Source: JAVWJP01 sp036638975 (GTDB lineage Bacteria > Bacillota > Clostridia > Oscillospirales > Ruminococcaceae). Taken from it: DNA of 64,000 nt. Below, piece by piece: positions 1 through 8,711 of the stretch (position 1 is its first letter; the number at the start of each line of letters is the position of its first letter). The stretch covers positions 111,035 through 175,034 of the forward strand of contig JAVWJP010000002.1 in assembly GCA_036638975.1 (NCBI GenBank), in the 5' to 3' direction. The notes under the pieces were generated by a model. The model had not been told where the DNA came from, did not search any database, and saw nothing but the letters and a program-made list of their open reading frames with translations. The translations under genes were made by a program, and so were the position numbers.

Positions 1-486
1 TGCCATGCGCGAAAAAAGCACATGAAGCTCAGAGGGGTCCGGCGTTGTATGCGTTGCAGGCACATTCATTTCGCCAATCTCATTATGAATAGTACCTATT
101 AGCCCCACCCGCTTACCCGCATCTTCAAGCAGCTGCTTTACAAGGTAGCTTATAGTGGTTTTGCCGTTTGTACCTGTTATGCCTATAAGCTTTAATTTAC
201 CGGCAGGGTTGCCATAAAAATTGCCACACATAATACCATATGCCTCTCGCGTATTAGCTACTACAAGCTGCTGCGGAAGCCCCACATCTTTTTCGCACAC
301 AACAAGGCTTGCTCCGCTTTCTACAGCCTTTTGTGCCACATCATGCCCGTCAAATTTTTGCCCCTTGATACACACGAAGACCGTCCCTGCGACAACCTCT
401 CGGTTATCACAAGTAACCTTTACGACTTCACAGTCCTTTATGTTTTCATCATGCTTTATTCCATTTAAAAGCTCGTAAAGTGTCAC
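1..486 (-). CDS. murE: UDP-N-acetylmuramyl-tripeptide synthetase MurE, N-terminal part (runs off window)
   Basis: Mur ligase that adds the third residue of the peptidoglycan stem peptide to UDP-MurNAc-dipeptide in the cytoplasm. Only the first 162 codons are inside the window; the frame is still open at base 1. The Mur ligase ATP-binding motif ITGTNGKTT lies at residues 103-111 and is followed by the ATHTTPDP segment typical of MurE. The start is GTG at 486, with AGGAGGG about six bases upstream. It lies 42 bp after the SpoVD-like gene, the usual order in Firmicute division clusters. Which amino acid it adds (diaminopimelate or lysine) cannot be told because the C-terminal domain is missing. 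Confidence 0.93.
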   Translation of the reverse strand, partial: MTLYELLNGIKHDENIKDCEVVKVTCDNREVVAGTVFVCIKGQKFDGHDVAQKAVESGASLVVCEKDVGLPQQLVVANTREAYGIMCGNFYGNPAGKLKLIGITGTNGKTTISYLVKQLLEDAGKRVGLIGTIHNEIGEMNVPATHTTPDPSELHVLFSRMA

Positions 487-528
487 GGTTACCCTCCTCT
501 TTTTTATAGCTTAGTTTATATGTTTACT

Positions 529-2808
529 TTAATCAGAGGTATCTGTGCTTACAAACTGCACCGTAATTACAGTGCCTACCTCTGCAACAGTACCTGCCTC
601 CGGTGTTTGCTTAGCTGCCGTATTAACGCCTGTTGTCGCACCTGCAAGACGAATATTAAAGCCCGCCTGTGTTATTGAAATATTTGCATTTTGTGCTGTC
701 ATGCCCTTGACATTAGGCACTGTACCCGCTGTACTTATCCCCTCTGTAGCTGTATAAAGCAGTACTCTCCCGCCCTTTGGCAAAGATGTCATTGCGCGCG
801 GAGCTTGCTTTATTACAGTTTTGCCATCGCCTATAACTTCATACGAAAGCCCCAATGGGCGCAGCGCAGCTTGAGCGTCCAGTGTGCCCTTGCCAACAAC
901 ATCGGGCACTTTTATGTCTATGCGAGCAAGCTCTGCATCTGTATATTGCGGCTCTACGCCGAGATATGGCAATATTTCGCTTAAAATAGCCCCCACCACA
1001 GGTGCAGCTATAACAGACCCGAATGGGTTTGACATATATGGTTCATCAAGCATTAAAAGGCAGGCTATCTGCGGATTATCCGCAGGGGCAAAGCCCAAAA
1101 ATGATGATATTCTTTTATCGACCTCACCCGATATATTTACGTCATCTATTTTTTCTGACGTTCCTGTTTTGCCGCCTATGCGGTAACCGGGCACATAAGC
1201 GTTTTTGCCAGAGCCCTCTGAAACAACACGTTCTGCCATAAGCGCAATGGTTTTACTGGTTTCTTTTGAAATCACCTGTCGCTTCATATGCGGTTCAACA
1301 TTTTTTACAATGTTACCGTCCGAATCCACCACTTGTTTTACGACATATGGCTGCATTAACCTGCCGCCGTTTACAACTGCCGAAATAGCTGTTATTAACT
1401 GAATGGGTGTTTCTTTATGGGTTTGCCCAAACGATGAACTGGCAAGCTCTACACAGGGCACAACACGTGTAAGTGTTGCCTTGTTATGGTAAAGCCCCGT
1501 GTTTGCGGCTTCGCCCGGCAAGTCTATTCCGGTTTTTTCAGTAAGCCCGAACGCCTCGTAGTAATCAAAAAATTTTTCTCCGCCAAGACCCAGCCCCACC
1601 GTTATAAAGCCCGGGTTGCACGAGTTCATCATAATATGTGCAAAGTCCTGCGTACCGTGTCCTCCCGCTTTCCAGCAGCCAATTTTGCGGTTAGCAACCT
1701 GTATAGAACCCGTGCAGGTATACGAAAAGGTTTTTGGGTTTACAGTGCCCTCCTCCAACGCCGAGCTTCCTGTAATAAGCTTAAAAACAGAGCCCGGCTC
1801 GTATGGGTCTGATATGGCCTTATTGCGCCACTGGTCGTATTGCAGTTGCAGACGCAAGTCGGACTTTTCGCTGTCAGTTAAAGCTTTTGCCCCCTCAAGC
1901 TCTTCTTGAGCACGCGGGTCTGTAATAGCATAAGGCTCGTTTGGGTCAAAATCGTTTTTAGTGGCCATTGCAAGCACTTCTCCTGTGTTTACGTCCATCA
2001 CAATACAGGTGGCTCTGGCGCGTACATTATGCTCTTTTACAGCAGTTTCTAAGTGCTTTTCTACAAAATGCTGGATAGTTTCATCTATTGTAAGCACTAT
2101 GCTGTTGCCGTCATCGGCGGGGTACATTTTGTTATATTGGAACGGCATATCGCGCCCAACCGCATTTTTTGCCGCAACTACACGCCCGGGTGTACCGCTT
2201 AAAACGGTGTCATACTTTGCCTCCAACCCATATGCGCCGTGGTTTCCATCGCCTGTAAAGCCCAAAACAGTAGAAGCAAGGCTGCCGTAGGGGTAATACC
2301 GTTTATTGTCTTCTTCTAAATTTATGCAGCTTATGTCGTTTTCTGCGGCGAACTCCAAAACCTTGTCGGCAAGGGGGCGGTCTACACGTTTTTTAATAAT
2401 TTCGTAATAGGTTTTGCGCTTTGTTTTTTCAAGTATCACCTCGCGGTCCACCGTCAGTATCTCTGAAAGACCATCGGCAATAAGCGTTCTAAGCTCGTCG
2501 GCTGTGCGTATAACAACAGCGTTTTTATCTTTTTTGTCGGCGATATCCGACGGCGAAACAACTACAGTCCAAACCGTTGCGCTTCTTGCGAGCGTCTTCA
2601 TATTTCTGTCATAAATAAGCCCGCGTTCCGGCGAAATATCTGCCTCACGTAGCTGCTGCTTTGCCGCCTCGCGTTGGTACTCATCGGCATCTACCACTTG
2701 CAGCAAAAAAAGCTTTGTAAAAAGCGCGACAGTTGCTACGACGCATAAAATAATCATACATACCACCATGCGTCTTTTCATTTTAGAGCTGGGACCTGTA
2801 ACTGCCAT
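529..2808 (-). CDS. spoVD: SpoVD/FtsI-like class B penicillin-binding protein with PASTA domains
   Basis: Peptidoglycan transpeptidase that cross-links septal or spore-cortex wall outside the membrane. About 759 residues from the ATG at 2808, which has AAAGGGG upstream; an ATG 21 bases further up has no ribosome site. In order: one N-terminal membrane helix (about 13-37), a dimerisation domain, then the transpeptidase domain with SVFK (Ser about 340), SCN (about 396) and KTGT (about 547). The last 130 or so residues form two PASTA repeats. In Bacillus pbpB and spoVD are separate neighbouring genes; here there is one gene between ftsL and murE, so it may serve vegetative division, sporulation or both. 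The family call is firm; the choice between FtsI and SpoVD is inference from the PASTA tail. Confidence 0.9.
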   Translation of the reverse strand: MAVTGPSSKMKRRMVVCMIILCVVATVALFTKLFLLQVVDADEYQREAAKQQLREADISPERGLIYDRNMKTLARSATVWTVVVSPSDIADKKDKNAVVIRTADELRTLIADGLSEILTVDREVILEKTKRKTYYEIIKKRVDRPLADKVLEFAAENDISCINLEEDNKRYYPYGSLASTVLGFTGDGNHGAYGLEAKYDTVLSGTPGRVVAAKNAVGRDMPFQYNKMYPADDGNSIVLTIDETIQHFVEKHLETAVKEHNVRARATCIVMDVNTGEVLAMATKNDFDPNEPYAITDPRAQEELEGAKALTDSEKSDLRLQLQYDQWRNKAISDPYEPGSVFKLITGSSALEEGTVNPKTFSYTCTGSIQVANRKIGCWKAGGHGTQDFAHIMMNSCNPGFITVGLGLGGEKFFDYYEAFGLTEKTGIDLPGEAANTGLYHNKATLTRVVPCVELASSSFGQTHKETPIQLITAISAVVNGGRLMQPYVVKQVVDSDGNIVKNVEPHMKRQVISKETSKTIALMAERVVSEGSGKNAYVPGYRIGGKTGTSEKIDDVNISGEVDKRISSFLGFAPADNPQIACLLMLDEPYMSNPFGSVIAAPVVGAILSEILPYLGVEPQYTDAELARIDIKVPDVVGKGTLDAQAALRPLGLSYEVIGDGKTVIKQAPRAMTSLPKGGRVLLYTATEGISTAGTVPNVKGMTAQNANISITQAGFNIRLAGATTGVNTAAKQTPEAGTVAEVGTVITVQFVSTDTSD

Positions 2809-2945
2809 TACGCTTTTCCCCTTTCGCATTTTTTGCCGCGATTTGTCGTTTTACAGCACTTTTTAAAGGTGCTTTGCTATAAAATTAAGAAAGAGCCAAG
2901 AATATTACATCCTTAACTCTTTAGGATTACTCCATTCATATTTTC

Positions 2946-3431
2946 CTAGCGGCTAAGGTATTCCTTTATTTGAGCAATAGATTTTTGGGCGATGTTGCCC
3001 TGCGCAAAATCTTGCCGCTCCACCTCAACCTCATCGTCCGGTGCCAAATTGATATATTCAATCTGGCTTCTGTCCATTTTAACAAGCCCAAGTGTGCTCT
3101 CGGCGCTTTCCTCTATATTTTTTATAGACATTTTGCTCTCAAGAGAAGCCTGTAGGCGCACACCCTCGCTTTGCAGCTCATTTGCCTCCTGCGTTGCGGT
3201 GTCTATCTGCGCCCCAATCTCTGTAAGCACAACGTTATTGTAGATGAAAAGTGAAGTTATGACAACCACTATAACTGCGACAAACAGTACCACTGCCGGG
3301 GATAAGCCGAACAAATGGCTGGGCGCGGGACGCGGATTCCTTACAACGCGCAGCGTGCGACGCTCGGCGCGCTGTTCAAACATAGAAAGATCATATGCGC
3401 TGGATTCTTTTTGCGGTGTCGGTACAGCCAT
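2946..3431 (-). CDS. ftsL: FtsL-like cell division protein
   Basis: A 161-residue bitopic membrane protein. A basic cytoplasmic N-terminus of about 45 residues precedes one hydrophobic helix (about 46-65), then a heptad-like coiled coil outside the membrane (QIDTATQEANELQSEG and on), and an acidic tail. FtsL works with DivIC and FtsB-like proteins to recruit and activate septal wall synthesis. FtsL sequences are poorly conserved, so the name rests mainly on topology, length and position between rsmH and the class B penicillin-binding protein. The 137 bp to the next gene holds no recognisable gene, only a weak hairpin made from AAGAG and CTCTT near 2890-2925. Confidence 0.75.
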   Translation of the reverse strand: MAVPTPQKESSAYDLSMFEQRAERRTLRVVRNPRPAPSHLFGLSPAVVLFVAVIVVVITSLFIYNNVVLTEIGAQIDTATQEANELQSEGVRLQASLESKMSIKNIEESAESTLGLVKMDRSQIEYINLAPDDEVEVERQDFAQGNIAQKSIAQIKEYLSR

Positions 3432-3546
3432 TTGTTCGTCCTCCCCTAAAATAGAAATAGTTTAACCCGTCTGCGCGGTTACAAAGCGCGCAAGGGCTTT
3501 GGCGCGGTTTAACTGTCGCACCAAATATGTAAAATAGTTTAACACA

Positions 3547-4470
3547 TTAAAGTTTTTGCAACACCCTTAAACGAGCACTGCGGCTGCGGCGGTTTTCCTC
3601 CTGCTCGGCGGCTGTCGGCTCTATGGGCTTGCGCGGCGTAAGCTTTGCCCTCGGGGTTTTTCCGCATATGCAAACAGGGAAGTCCGGCGGGCAAGTGCAG
3701 CCCTTTGTATACTGCGCAAATTTTTGCTTTACCATACGGTCTTCCAAAGAATGGAAGGTAATTACAGCAAATCTGCCTCCGGCATTAAGACATTCAAAAG
3801 CGGTGTCAAGTGCAACAGAAAGACTGTTTAGTTCACCGTTTACAGCTATACGCAGCGCCTGAAAAGTTTTTTTCGCGGGGTTTCCCTCGCGCTTTACCGC
3901 AGACGGCACTGAAGCTTTTATTATATCAAGTAGCTGTAGGGTAGTGTCTACAGGGGCATTATCTCGCGCTTTTACTATATTTTGCGCTATTCTCCATGCA
4001 AAACGTTCTTCCCCAAACTCGCGCATTATACGCGCTAAATCATCGGCGGAATATGTATTTACTATTTCGTGCGCGCTTATTCCGCTTTGACTCATTCGCA
4101 TATCAAGCCTTGCATCTTGTAAATATGAAAACCCGCGCTCTGCGGTGTCTAACTGGTGTGATGAAACGCCCAAGTCTAAAAAAATACCGTCAACCTTTTC
4201 TATAGATAAATTTTTAAGCACCTGCGGCATCTGTGAAAAATCGCTTTGTACAACGGTTGCACATGGGAAAACGGAAAGGCGCTCTGTCGCCGTTTTTACT
4301 GCATCAGGGTCTTTATCCAGCGCAATAAGCCTGCCTGTGGTAAGTTTCTTTGCTATTTCTGCCGAATGCCCGGCACCGCCCACTGTTCCGTCAACGTAAG
4401 TTTTTTCGGGGCTTATATTCAGTGCCTCTATGCTCTCGTTAAGCAAAACCGAAACATGATGAAAAGTCAT
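3547..4470 (-). CDS. rsmH: 16S rRNA (cytosine-1402-N4)-methyltransferase RsmH
   Basis: S-adenosylmethionine-dependent methyltransferase (formerly MraW) that methylates N4 of C1402 in the decoding centre of 16S rRNA. At 307 residues it has the family's normal length. The N-terminus HHVSVLLNES and the SAM-binding segment DGTVGGAGHS (about 28-37) are diagnostic, as is the C-terminal NRRSRSARLR stretch. It starts 18 bp after mraZ stops and is part of the mraZ-rsmH-ftsL operon. Confidence 0.96.
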   Translation of the reverse strand: MTFHHVSVLLNESIEALNISPEKTYVDGTVGGAGHSAEIAKKLTTGRLIALDKDPDAVKTATERLSVFPCATVVQSDFSQMPQVLKNLSIEKVDGIFLDLGVSSHQLDTAERGFSYLQDARLDMRMSQSGISAHEIVNTYSADDLARIMREFGEERFAWRIAQNIVKARDNAPVDTTLQLLDIIKASVPSAVKREGNPAKKTFQALRIAVNGELNSLSVALDTAFECLNAGGRFAVITFHSLEDRMVKQKFAQYTKGCTCPPDFPVCICGKTPRAKLTPRKPIEPTAAEQEENRRSRSARLRVLQKL

Positions 4471-4488
4471 AGCTCTCCTTTATCAATA

Positions 4489-4908
4489 TCAGAAGCCCAA
4501 ATCGTCCATTGCCTGTTCTACCATTTGCGGGGTAAGCTCGTTGCAGCTCTCCTGCCACCTGTCCTTATCCCAAATCTCGGCACGGGTAGATGCTCCTATT
4601 ATCATAACGTCCTTTGCAAGACCCGCGTAATCGCGCAAATTTTGCGGAATAACTATGCGTCCCTGCTTATCAAGCTCTACTTCTACAGCACCCGAAAACA
4701 AAAACCTTTGCAGTGTTCGCGCTTTGCTCATAGGCAGCGCTTTTATTTTATCTTCAAGCCTTGCCCACTCGTCACCCGCGTAAACAAAAAGGCAATTATC
4801 AAGCCCCTTTGTAAGTATAAAGCGTTCTCCCAAATGGTCGCGCATTTTGGCGGGAAAATTAACACGTCCTTTTATATCTATGCTATGCGCATATTCACCT
4901 ATTAACAT
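4489..4908 (-). CDS. mraZ: Transcriptional regulator MraZ
   Basis: First gene of the division and cell-wall cluster; a DNA-binding protein of the AbrB-like fold that controls its own operon in species where it has been studied. From the ATG at 4908 (upstream AGGTGGTGAG) it has 139 residues, the usual length. It begins MLIGEYAHSIDIKGR and keeps the two repeated DxKGR/DKQGR motifs. A longer reading frame to 4968 exists but runs through the operator and lacks a ribosome site. Three GTGGK boxes with 10-bp spacing lie 36-60 bp upstream. Confidence 0.95.
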   Translation of the reverse strand: MLIGEYAHSIDIKGRVNFPAKMRDHLGERFILTKGLDNCLFVYAGDEWARLEDKIKALPMSKARTLQRFLFSGAVEVELDKQGRIVIPQNLRDYAGLAKDVMIIGASTRAEIWDKDRWQESCNELTPQMVEQAMDDLGF

Positions 4909-4943
4909 TCTCACCACCTGCCTTTCCATTATGGGGCTTTTGC

Positions 4944-4968
4944 ACCACTTGCACCCACTTTTCACCAC
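4944..4968 (-). promoter_or_regulatory. Candidate MraZ operator: three GTGGK boxes at 10-bp spacing
   Basis: On the minus strand GTGGT, GTGGG and GTGGT occur at 4968-4964, 4958-4954 and 4948-4944, exactly one helical turn apart with 5-nt spacers. In E. coli MraZ binds three TGGGN repeats with 5-nt spacers near the mraZ promoter. The boxes here lie just after the predicted transcription start and before the mraZ ribosome site, so binding would block early transcription. Confidence 0.75.
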
Positions 4969-4977
4969 CGTATATTC

Positions 4978-5006
4978 ATTATAGCGGTAAACTTTTGAAA
5001 ATGCAA
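4978..5006 (-). promoter_or_regulatory. Sigma-A promoter of the mraZ operon
   Basis: -35 TTGCAT (5006-5001), 17-nt spacer, -10 TATAAT (4983-4978). Transcription would start near 4971, immediately upstream of the MraZ boxes. Confidence 0.75.
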
Positions 5007-5092
5007 TGATTAAATTTCTTTTTGAGCATCTTTTTTAGAGTTTTTTTAACAAAATTTTCATTTTTATGGTTATTTTTTACTTTTAATGAAAA

Positions 5093-5128
5093 TAAAAAAA
5101 CAGAGGTCCACATATCTGACCTCTGTTT
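5093..5128 (-). terminator. Rho-independent terminator after the coaD-linked gene
   Basis: Perfect stem AAACAGAGGTC/GACCTCTGTTT (5098-5108 with 5118-5128), 9-nt loop, followed on the minus strand by a run of seven T. It closes the rsmD-coaD transcription unit and insulates the mraZ promoter. Confidence 0.9.
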
Positions 5129-5141
5129 GGTATTCTGTTTA

Positions 5142-5594
5142 CTAATTTTTAGTGTTCCGCAGTGCCTGTCTTGTGGCTTTTACCTCGCCTAAATTTTTGG
5201 TCAAGCTGTCCTCTGTGGTTTTAAGCAGCTTGTCCGCAAATTCCTGAGAAACCCTGCGCATCTCGCGTGACTTCATCTGTGACTGCGTAAGCATTTCTTG
5301 CGAGCGCTGCTGCGCCTGCTTTACAATTTCTTCTTGCGCCACAAGCAGCTTTGCACGCTCCTCGGCTCGTCGCACTATGTTTTCTGCTTCACGCTTAGCC
5401 TCTGCTATAATATCGGCGCGGTCAGCTACTATTTTTTGTGCATGAGAAATTTCGGCAGGCAAATTTGCGCGTATGTCATCTATAATATCACGAACCTTAT
5501 CTGCATCTAGCACACAACGTCCGCCTGTCATGGGTAAATTCCACGCGCGGTCTATCATTTCATCAAGCGTGTCCAATATTTGTTCTACATTCAT
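5142..5594 (-). CDS. Coiled-coil protein of unknown function, linked to coaD
   Basis: A 150-residue soluble protein. Residues 1-45 look globular (MNVEQILDTLDEMIDR); residues 50-135 form one long, charged, Ala/Glu/Arg-rich coiled coil without a membrane segment. The helix resembles ATPase stalk subunits (b, E or H type) and DivIVA-like proteins, and automated annotation often calls such proteins ATPase, but nothing here shows ATP binding. It follows coaD by 24 bp and ends at the operon terminator. Homologues next to coaD are common in clostridia as far as I know; I do not know a function. Confidence 0.75.
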   Translation of the reverse strand: MNVEQILDTLDEMIDRAWNLPMTGGRCVLDADKVRDIIDDIRANLPAEISHAQKIVADRADIIAEAKREAENIVRRAEERAKLLVAQEEIVKQAQQRSQEMLTQSQMKSREMRRVSQEFADKLLKTTEDSLTKNLGEVKATRQALRNTKN

Positions 5595-5618
5595 TTTGCC
5601 AACCTCCTGTTTTGCTTA

Positions 5619-6101
5619 TTATGCTTTTCTAAGACGTTTTTCCACCTCTGCGGCAATTTCCGCAGGTACAAAATCAGATATATCTCCGCCAAAAGATGCT
5701 ATTTGCTTTACAATGCTGGAGCTTAAATACATATTCTCGGCAGAAGTTGTTAAGAAAAGCGTATCTGCCTCGGGGTTAAGCTTTTTGTTTATAAGTGCCA
5801 TCTGAAATTCATATTCAAAATCTGTAACAGCACGAAGCCCCTTTACAACCGCAACTGCGCCTTTTTCTCGCACATAGTCCATAAGCAAGCCCGAAAACGT
5901 GTCAACCTCCATGTTTGTTATGTCTGCCGCCGCCAGACGAATCATAGCGGCACGTTCATCGGCAGTAAAGCTAGGTACTTTTTCGGAGTTTATTACAACC
6001 ACTACTATAATTTTGTCAAACAATTTTGAGGCTCTTTGCAAAATGTCCAGATGCCCTTTTGTTACAGGGTCAAAGCTTCCGGGGCAAATAGCTATTCTCA
6101 T
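5619..6101 (-). CDS. coaD: Phosphopantetheine adenylyltransferase
   Basis: Catalyses the fourth step of coenzyme A synthesis, ATP plus 4'-phosphopantetheine to dephospho-CoA. The 160-residue length is standard. The nucleotidyltransferase motif TKGH (residues 14-17) sits in PGSFDPVTKGHLDI, and the second nucleotide-binding motif YLSSSIVKQI lies near residue 127. Its ATG overlaps the rsmD stop by one base (TAATG), so the two are probably translationally coupled. Confidence 0.97.
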   Translation of the reverse strand: MRIAICPGSFDPVTKGHLDILQRASKLFDKIIVVVVINSEKVPSFTADERAAMIRLAAADITNMEVDTFSGLLMDYVREKGAVAVVKGLRAVTDFEYEFQMALINKKLNPEADTLFLTTSAENMYLSSSIVKQIASFGGDISDFVPAEIAAEVEKRLRKA

Positions 6102-6649
6102 TAATCTTCTCCCCCATCGTTTTTATACATCCATACCTTGACCTTGCCGTAGCGGTATGTCCTGCGGAGAACAAAATCACCTGCCGTTTCCGGCAAAAGC
6201 TCTTGCAGCTGGGTTTCACACAGTATCACCGAGTTTTTAGCCATATGCCGTGCAACAGATGGCAGCACATCTGCCAAAATACCTTTATTATAAGGCGGGT
6301 CTAAAAGAGCGATGTCGTAGTGCTCACCCGCACTCATAAGATAGGCTTTTGCGTCCATCGGGTATATCTTGGCATTTTCTAAAAGCTCTGTAGTTTCTAA
6401 ATTTTGCTTTATTGCCGCTATAGCCTGTTTAGAGCTGTCAACAAAGCTTACCGAGGCTGCCCCACGGGAGAGCGCCTCTATACCCATTTGTCCCGTACCC
6501 GCAAATAAATCCAGCACTGCTGCGCCGGGTATATCAAACTGTATTATAGAAAAAATTGATTCCTTTACCATATCTGTGGTCGGACGTATTTCTATTCCGT
6601 CAGGCGCTGTAAGCTTTCGCCCCCGTGCCGTACCCGTAATAACTCTCAT
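6101..6649 (-). CDS. rsmD: 16S rRNA (guanine-966-N2)-methyltransferase RsmD
   Basis: Methylates G966 of 16S rRNA during 30S assembly. 182 residues. The N-terminus MRVITGTARGRKL, SAM-binding DLFAGTGQMGIEAL (about 47-60) and catalytic DPPY (about 117-120) are all present. The rsmD-coaD pair is widespread in bacteria. It has its own promoter about 75 bp upstream and a ribosome site GTGAGAGG. Confidence 0.96.
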   Translation of the reverse strand: MRVITGTARGRKLTAPDGIEIRPTTDMVKESIFSIIQFDIPGAAVLDLFAGTGQMGIEALSRGAASVSFVDSSKQAIAAIKQNLETTELLENAKIYPMDAKAYLMSAGEHYDIALLDPPYNKGILADVLPSVARHMAKNSVILCETQLQELLPETAGDFVLRRTYRYGKVKVWMYKNDGGED

Positions 6650-6722
6650 GCTCTTTACCTCTCACTTCTTTTGTAAGGCAATTCCCACTGTTTTTGGCAG
6701 CAACCAAAACAACCGTAGTAAC

Positions 6723-6751
6723 ATTATCAGCTAAAAGCCACGCTATGTCAA
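6723..6751 (-). promoter_or_regulatory. Sigma-A promoter of rsmD-coaD
   Basis: -35 TTGACA (6751-6746), 17-nt spacer, -10 GATAAT (6728-6723). It lies in the 123-bp gap between uvrC and rsmD. Confidence 0.75.
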
Positions 6752-6772
6752 CTACATTTTAAACATATACTG

Positions 6773-8611
6773 CTAAAATTTGTCTTCGTGCAAAAAAACA
6801 TATAGCCCCTGCGCTGTTTTTTCGCTTATGCCCGAAACGGCTTTAAGCTCGTCCAAGCTTGCAGCTTTCATAGCCTTTATGGTTTTAAAATGCGCAAAAA
6901 GTGCCCTCGCGCGCGTCTGCCCTATGCCCGCCACAGAGGTTAAGCTTAGCTCGAAGGCTGTACTTTTGTGCCTTGCGCGCGAAAAAGTAACCGAAAACCT
7001 ATGCACCTCGTCCTGTATGCTTGAAACAAGCGTAAAGGCTGCACGGTTTGCATTTATGGCAATTTCTCCGCCGTTTTCGGCAATGGCGCGAGTGCGGTGT
7101 TTTTCGTCCTTAACCATGCCATACACAGGTATATCAGAAAGACCAAGCTCGTTCAAAATAGGTCTGACCACACCGACGTGCCCGCGTCCGCCGTCCAAAA
7201 GAATTAGGTCAGGCTTTTTGCCAAAGCCACGCCCCGTTTCTTTTTCTTCAAAATATCTTGCAAAGCGGCGCGAAATAACCTCTTTCATGCAGGCGTAATC
7301 ATCTGGAGTAAACTGCGTTTTTATAGAGAATTTTTTATAAGCGTCACGCTTTGGACGTGCGTTTTCAAAAACCACCATACCCGCCACCATAGTTTGCGAG
7401 CCTATATTTGAAATATCATAGGCTTCTATATAAACGGGTGTTTTTGTAAGCCCCAAAAGCCGCGAAAGCTCGTCAAGCGCCGCAACCTCGCGCCCTGTGC
7501 GTTCACTCTCGTGCGACAGGCGCTGCGAGGCATTACTGCGCGCCATCTCTATAAAGCGCATTCCCTCGCCGCGTTCGGGCACGTGCACGGTAACCTTATG
7601 CCCCGCTTTTTCGCTTAAATACTGCTCTACAAGCTCCATGCCATCAAATTTTCCATCGCAAAGCACAAGCTTAGGCGGTATACGAACGGCGTAATAGCCT
7701 GTCATAAATTCCTCGCGCAGCTGGCTTATCTCCCCGCTGTCCGCCAGAACATAATCGTCCTTATCTACAAGACGGTTGTCGCGAAACTTTAACACAACCG
7801 CACACGAAAGCGTCCCCGAACGCGAAAAAGCTATTACATCTTGACTTTCCGCCTTTGTAAATATAACCTTTTGGCGCTCGGTTATGCGGTTTATGGCATT
7901 TATTCTGTCACGAAGTCGAGCCGCTTTTTCATACTCCTCCGCTTCACTTGCCGCCAGCATATCAGCGTTTAAGTTTTGTACCGCCTGTACACTGCCGTTT
8001 TTTATAAATTCTACCGCAGCATTTACCGTTTGCATATATTCTTCGGCGCTTATTTTACCGCAGCAAACACCCATACACTGCTTTATATGAAGGTTTAAGC
8101 ATGGTCTGCCCTTGCCCAGCTCCTGAGGAAAGCGCCTTGTACAGGTTGGCAGGCGAAAAATCTTGTTTGTTTCATCTACCGTTTGGCTTACTACAAACGA
8201 CGAGGTATATGGTCCCAAATAGCTTGCTTTCTCGTCCGTCTTTTGCTTCTCCGCAGTAATTCTGCTCCACGGAGGCTCTGATATTTTAACGTAAAAATAC
8301 CCTTTATCATCTTTAAGAAGTATATTATATTTTGGGGTATACTCTTTTATAAGGCTGCACTCCAACACAAGTGCTTCAAACTCGCTGGCTGTTACAATAT
8401 ATTCAAAGTCATAGACATTTTCAACCATCTTATAAACCTTGTCGGTATGCTTCTCTACACTGCGAAAGTAACTTGAAACGCGGTTTTTTAATGCCTTTGC
8501 CTTGCCTATATATATAATTGTACCGCCGCTGTCCTTCATTATGTAGCACCCCGGTGAAAGCGGCAGCTTTTTTACTTTATCGCGCAAATACGTCAGCCTG
8601 CAATTCTGCAA
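6773..8611 (-). CDS. uvrC: Excinuclease ABC subunit C (UvrC)
   Basis: Nuclease subunit of nucleotide excision repair; makes both incisions around a DNA lesion with UvrB. About 612 residues, normal length. In order: GIY-YIG nuclease (LPLSPGCYIM to IIYIGKAKALKNRV), UVR motif for UvrB contact (about 200-235, EEYEKAARLRDRI), RNase H-like endonuclease domain, and two C-terminal helix-hairpin-helix motifs (SVAGIGQTRARALF, AVSGISEKTAQ). The frame opens with GTG at 8620 directly on AAAGGGGG; I prefer the TTG at 8611, eight bases after the G run. It lies just past the ptsH terminator. Confidence 0.95.
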   Translation of the reverse strand: MQNCRLTYLRDKVKKLPLSPGCYIMKDSGGTIIYIGKAKALKNRVSSYFRSVEKHTDKVYKMVENVYDFEYIVTASEFEALVLECSLIKEYTPKYNILLKDDKGYFYVKISEPPWSRITAEKQKTDEKASYLGPYTSSFVVSQTVDETNKIFRLPTCTRRFPQELGKGRPCLNLHIKQCMGVCCGKISAEEYMQTVNAAVEFIKNGSVQAVQNLNADMLAASEAEEYEKAARLRDRINAINRITERQKVIFTKAESQDVIAFSRSGTLSCAVVLKFRDNRLVDKDDYVLADSGEISQLREEFMTGYYAVRIPPKLVLCDGKFDGMELVEQYLSEKAGHKVTVHVPERGEGMRFIEMARSNASQRLSHESERTGREVAALDELSRLLGLTKTPVYIEAYDISNIGSQTMVAGMVVFENARPKRDAYKKFSIKTQFTPDDYACMKEVISRRFARYFEEKETGRGFGKKPDLILLDGGRGHVGVVRPILNELGLSDIPVYGMVKDEKHRTRAIAENGGEIAINANRAAFTLVSSIQDEVHRFSVTFSRARHKSTAFELSLTSVAGIGQTRARALFAHFKTIKAMKAASLDELKAVSGISEKTAQGLYVFLHEDKF

Positions 8612-8635
8612 AAAGAGCACCCCCTTTTATACGAA

Positions 8636-8667
8636 AGAAAAAGCGCTGCCAAAAGCTTTGACAGCGC
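8636..8667 (-). terminator. Rho-independent terminator after ptsH
   Basis: Stem GCGCTG/CAGCGC (8643-8648 with 8662-8667), extended inwards by CAAA/TTTG with one mismatch, followed on the minus strand by TTTTTC. A second hairpin (CCCCC/GGGGG, 8680-8692) lies between it and the ptsH stop. uvrC begins only about 25 bases further on, so uvrC expression may depend on read-through. Confidence 0.8.
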
Positions 8668-8711
8668 GCAACAAACAGACCCCCTGCGGGGGTTATTGCA
8701 ACTTTACAAAG

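Noticed and set aside
2880..2930. Hairpin between ftsL and spoVD as a terminator
   Set aside because: Arms are only AAGAG/CTCTT with mismatches and an interrupted T-run; the genes belong to one operon.
4246..4905. 219-codon plus-strand frame across rsmH and mraZ
   Set aside because: Lies antisense to two certain genes, has no ribosome site or family features, and runs through the gap between them.
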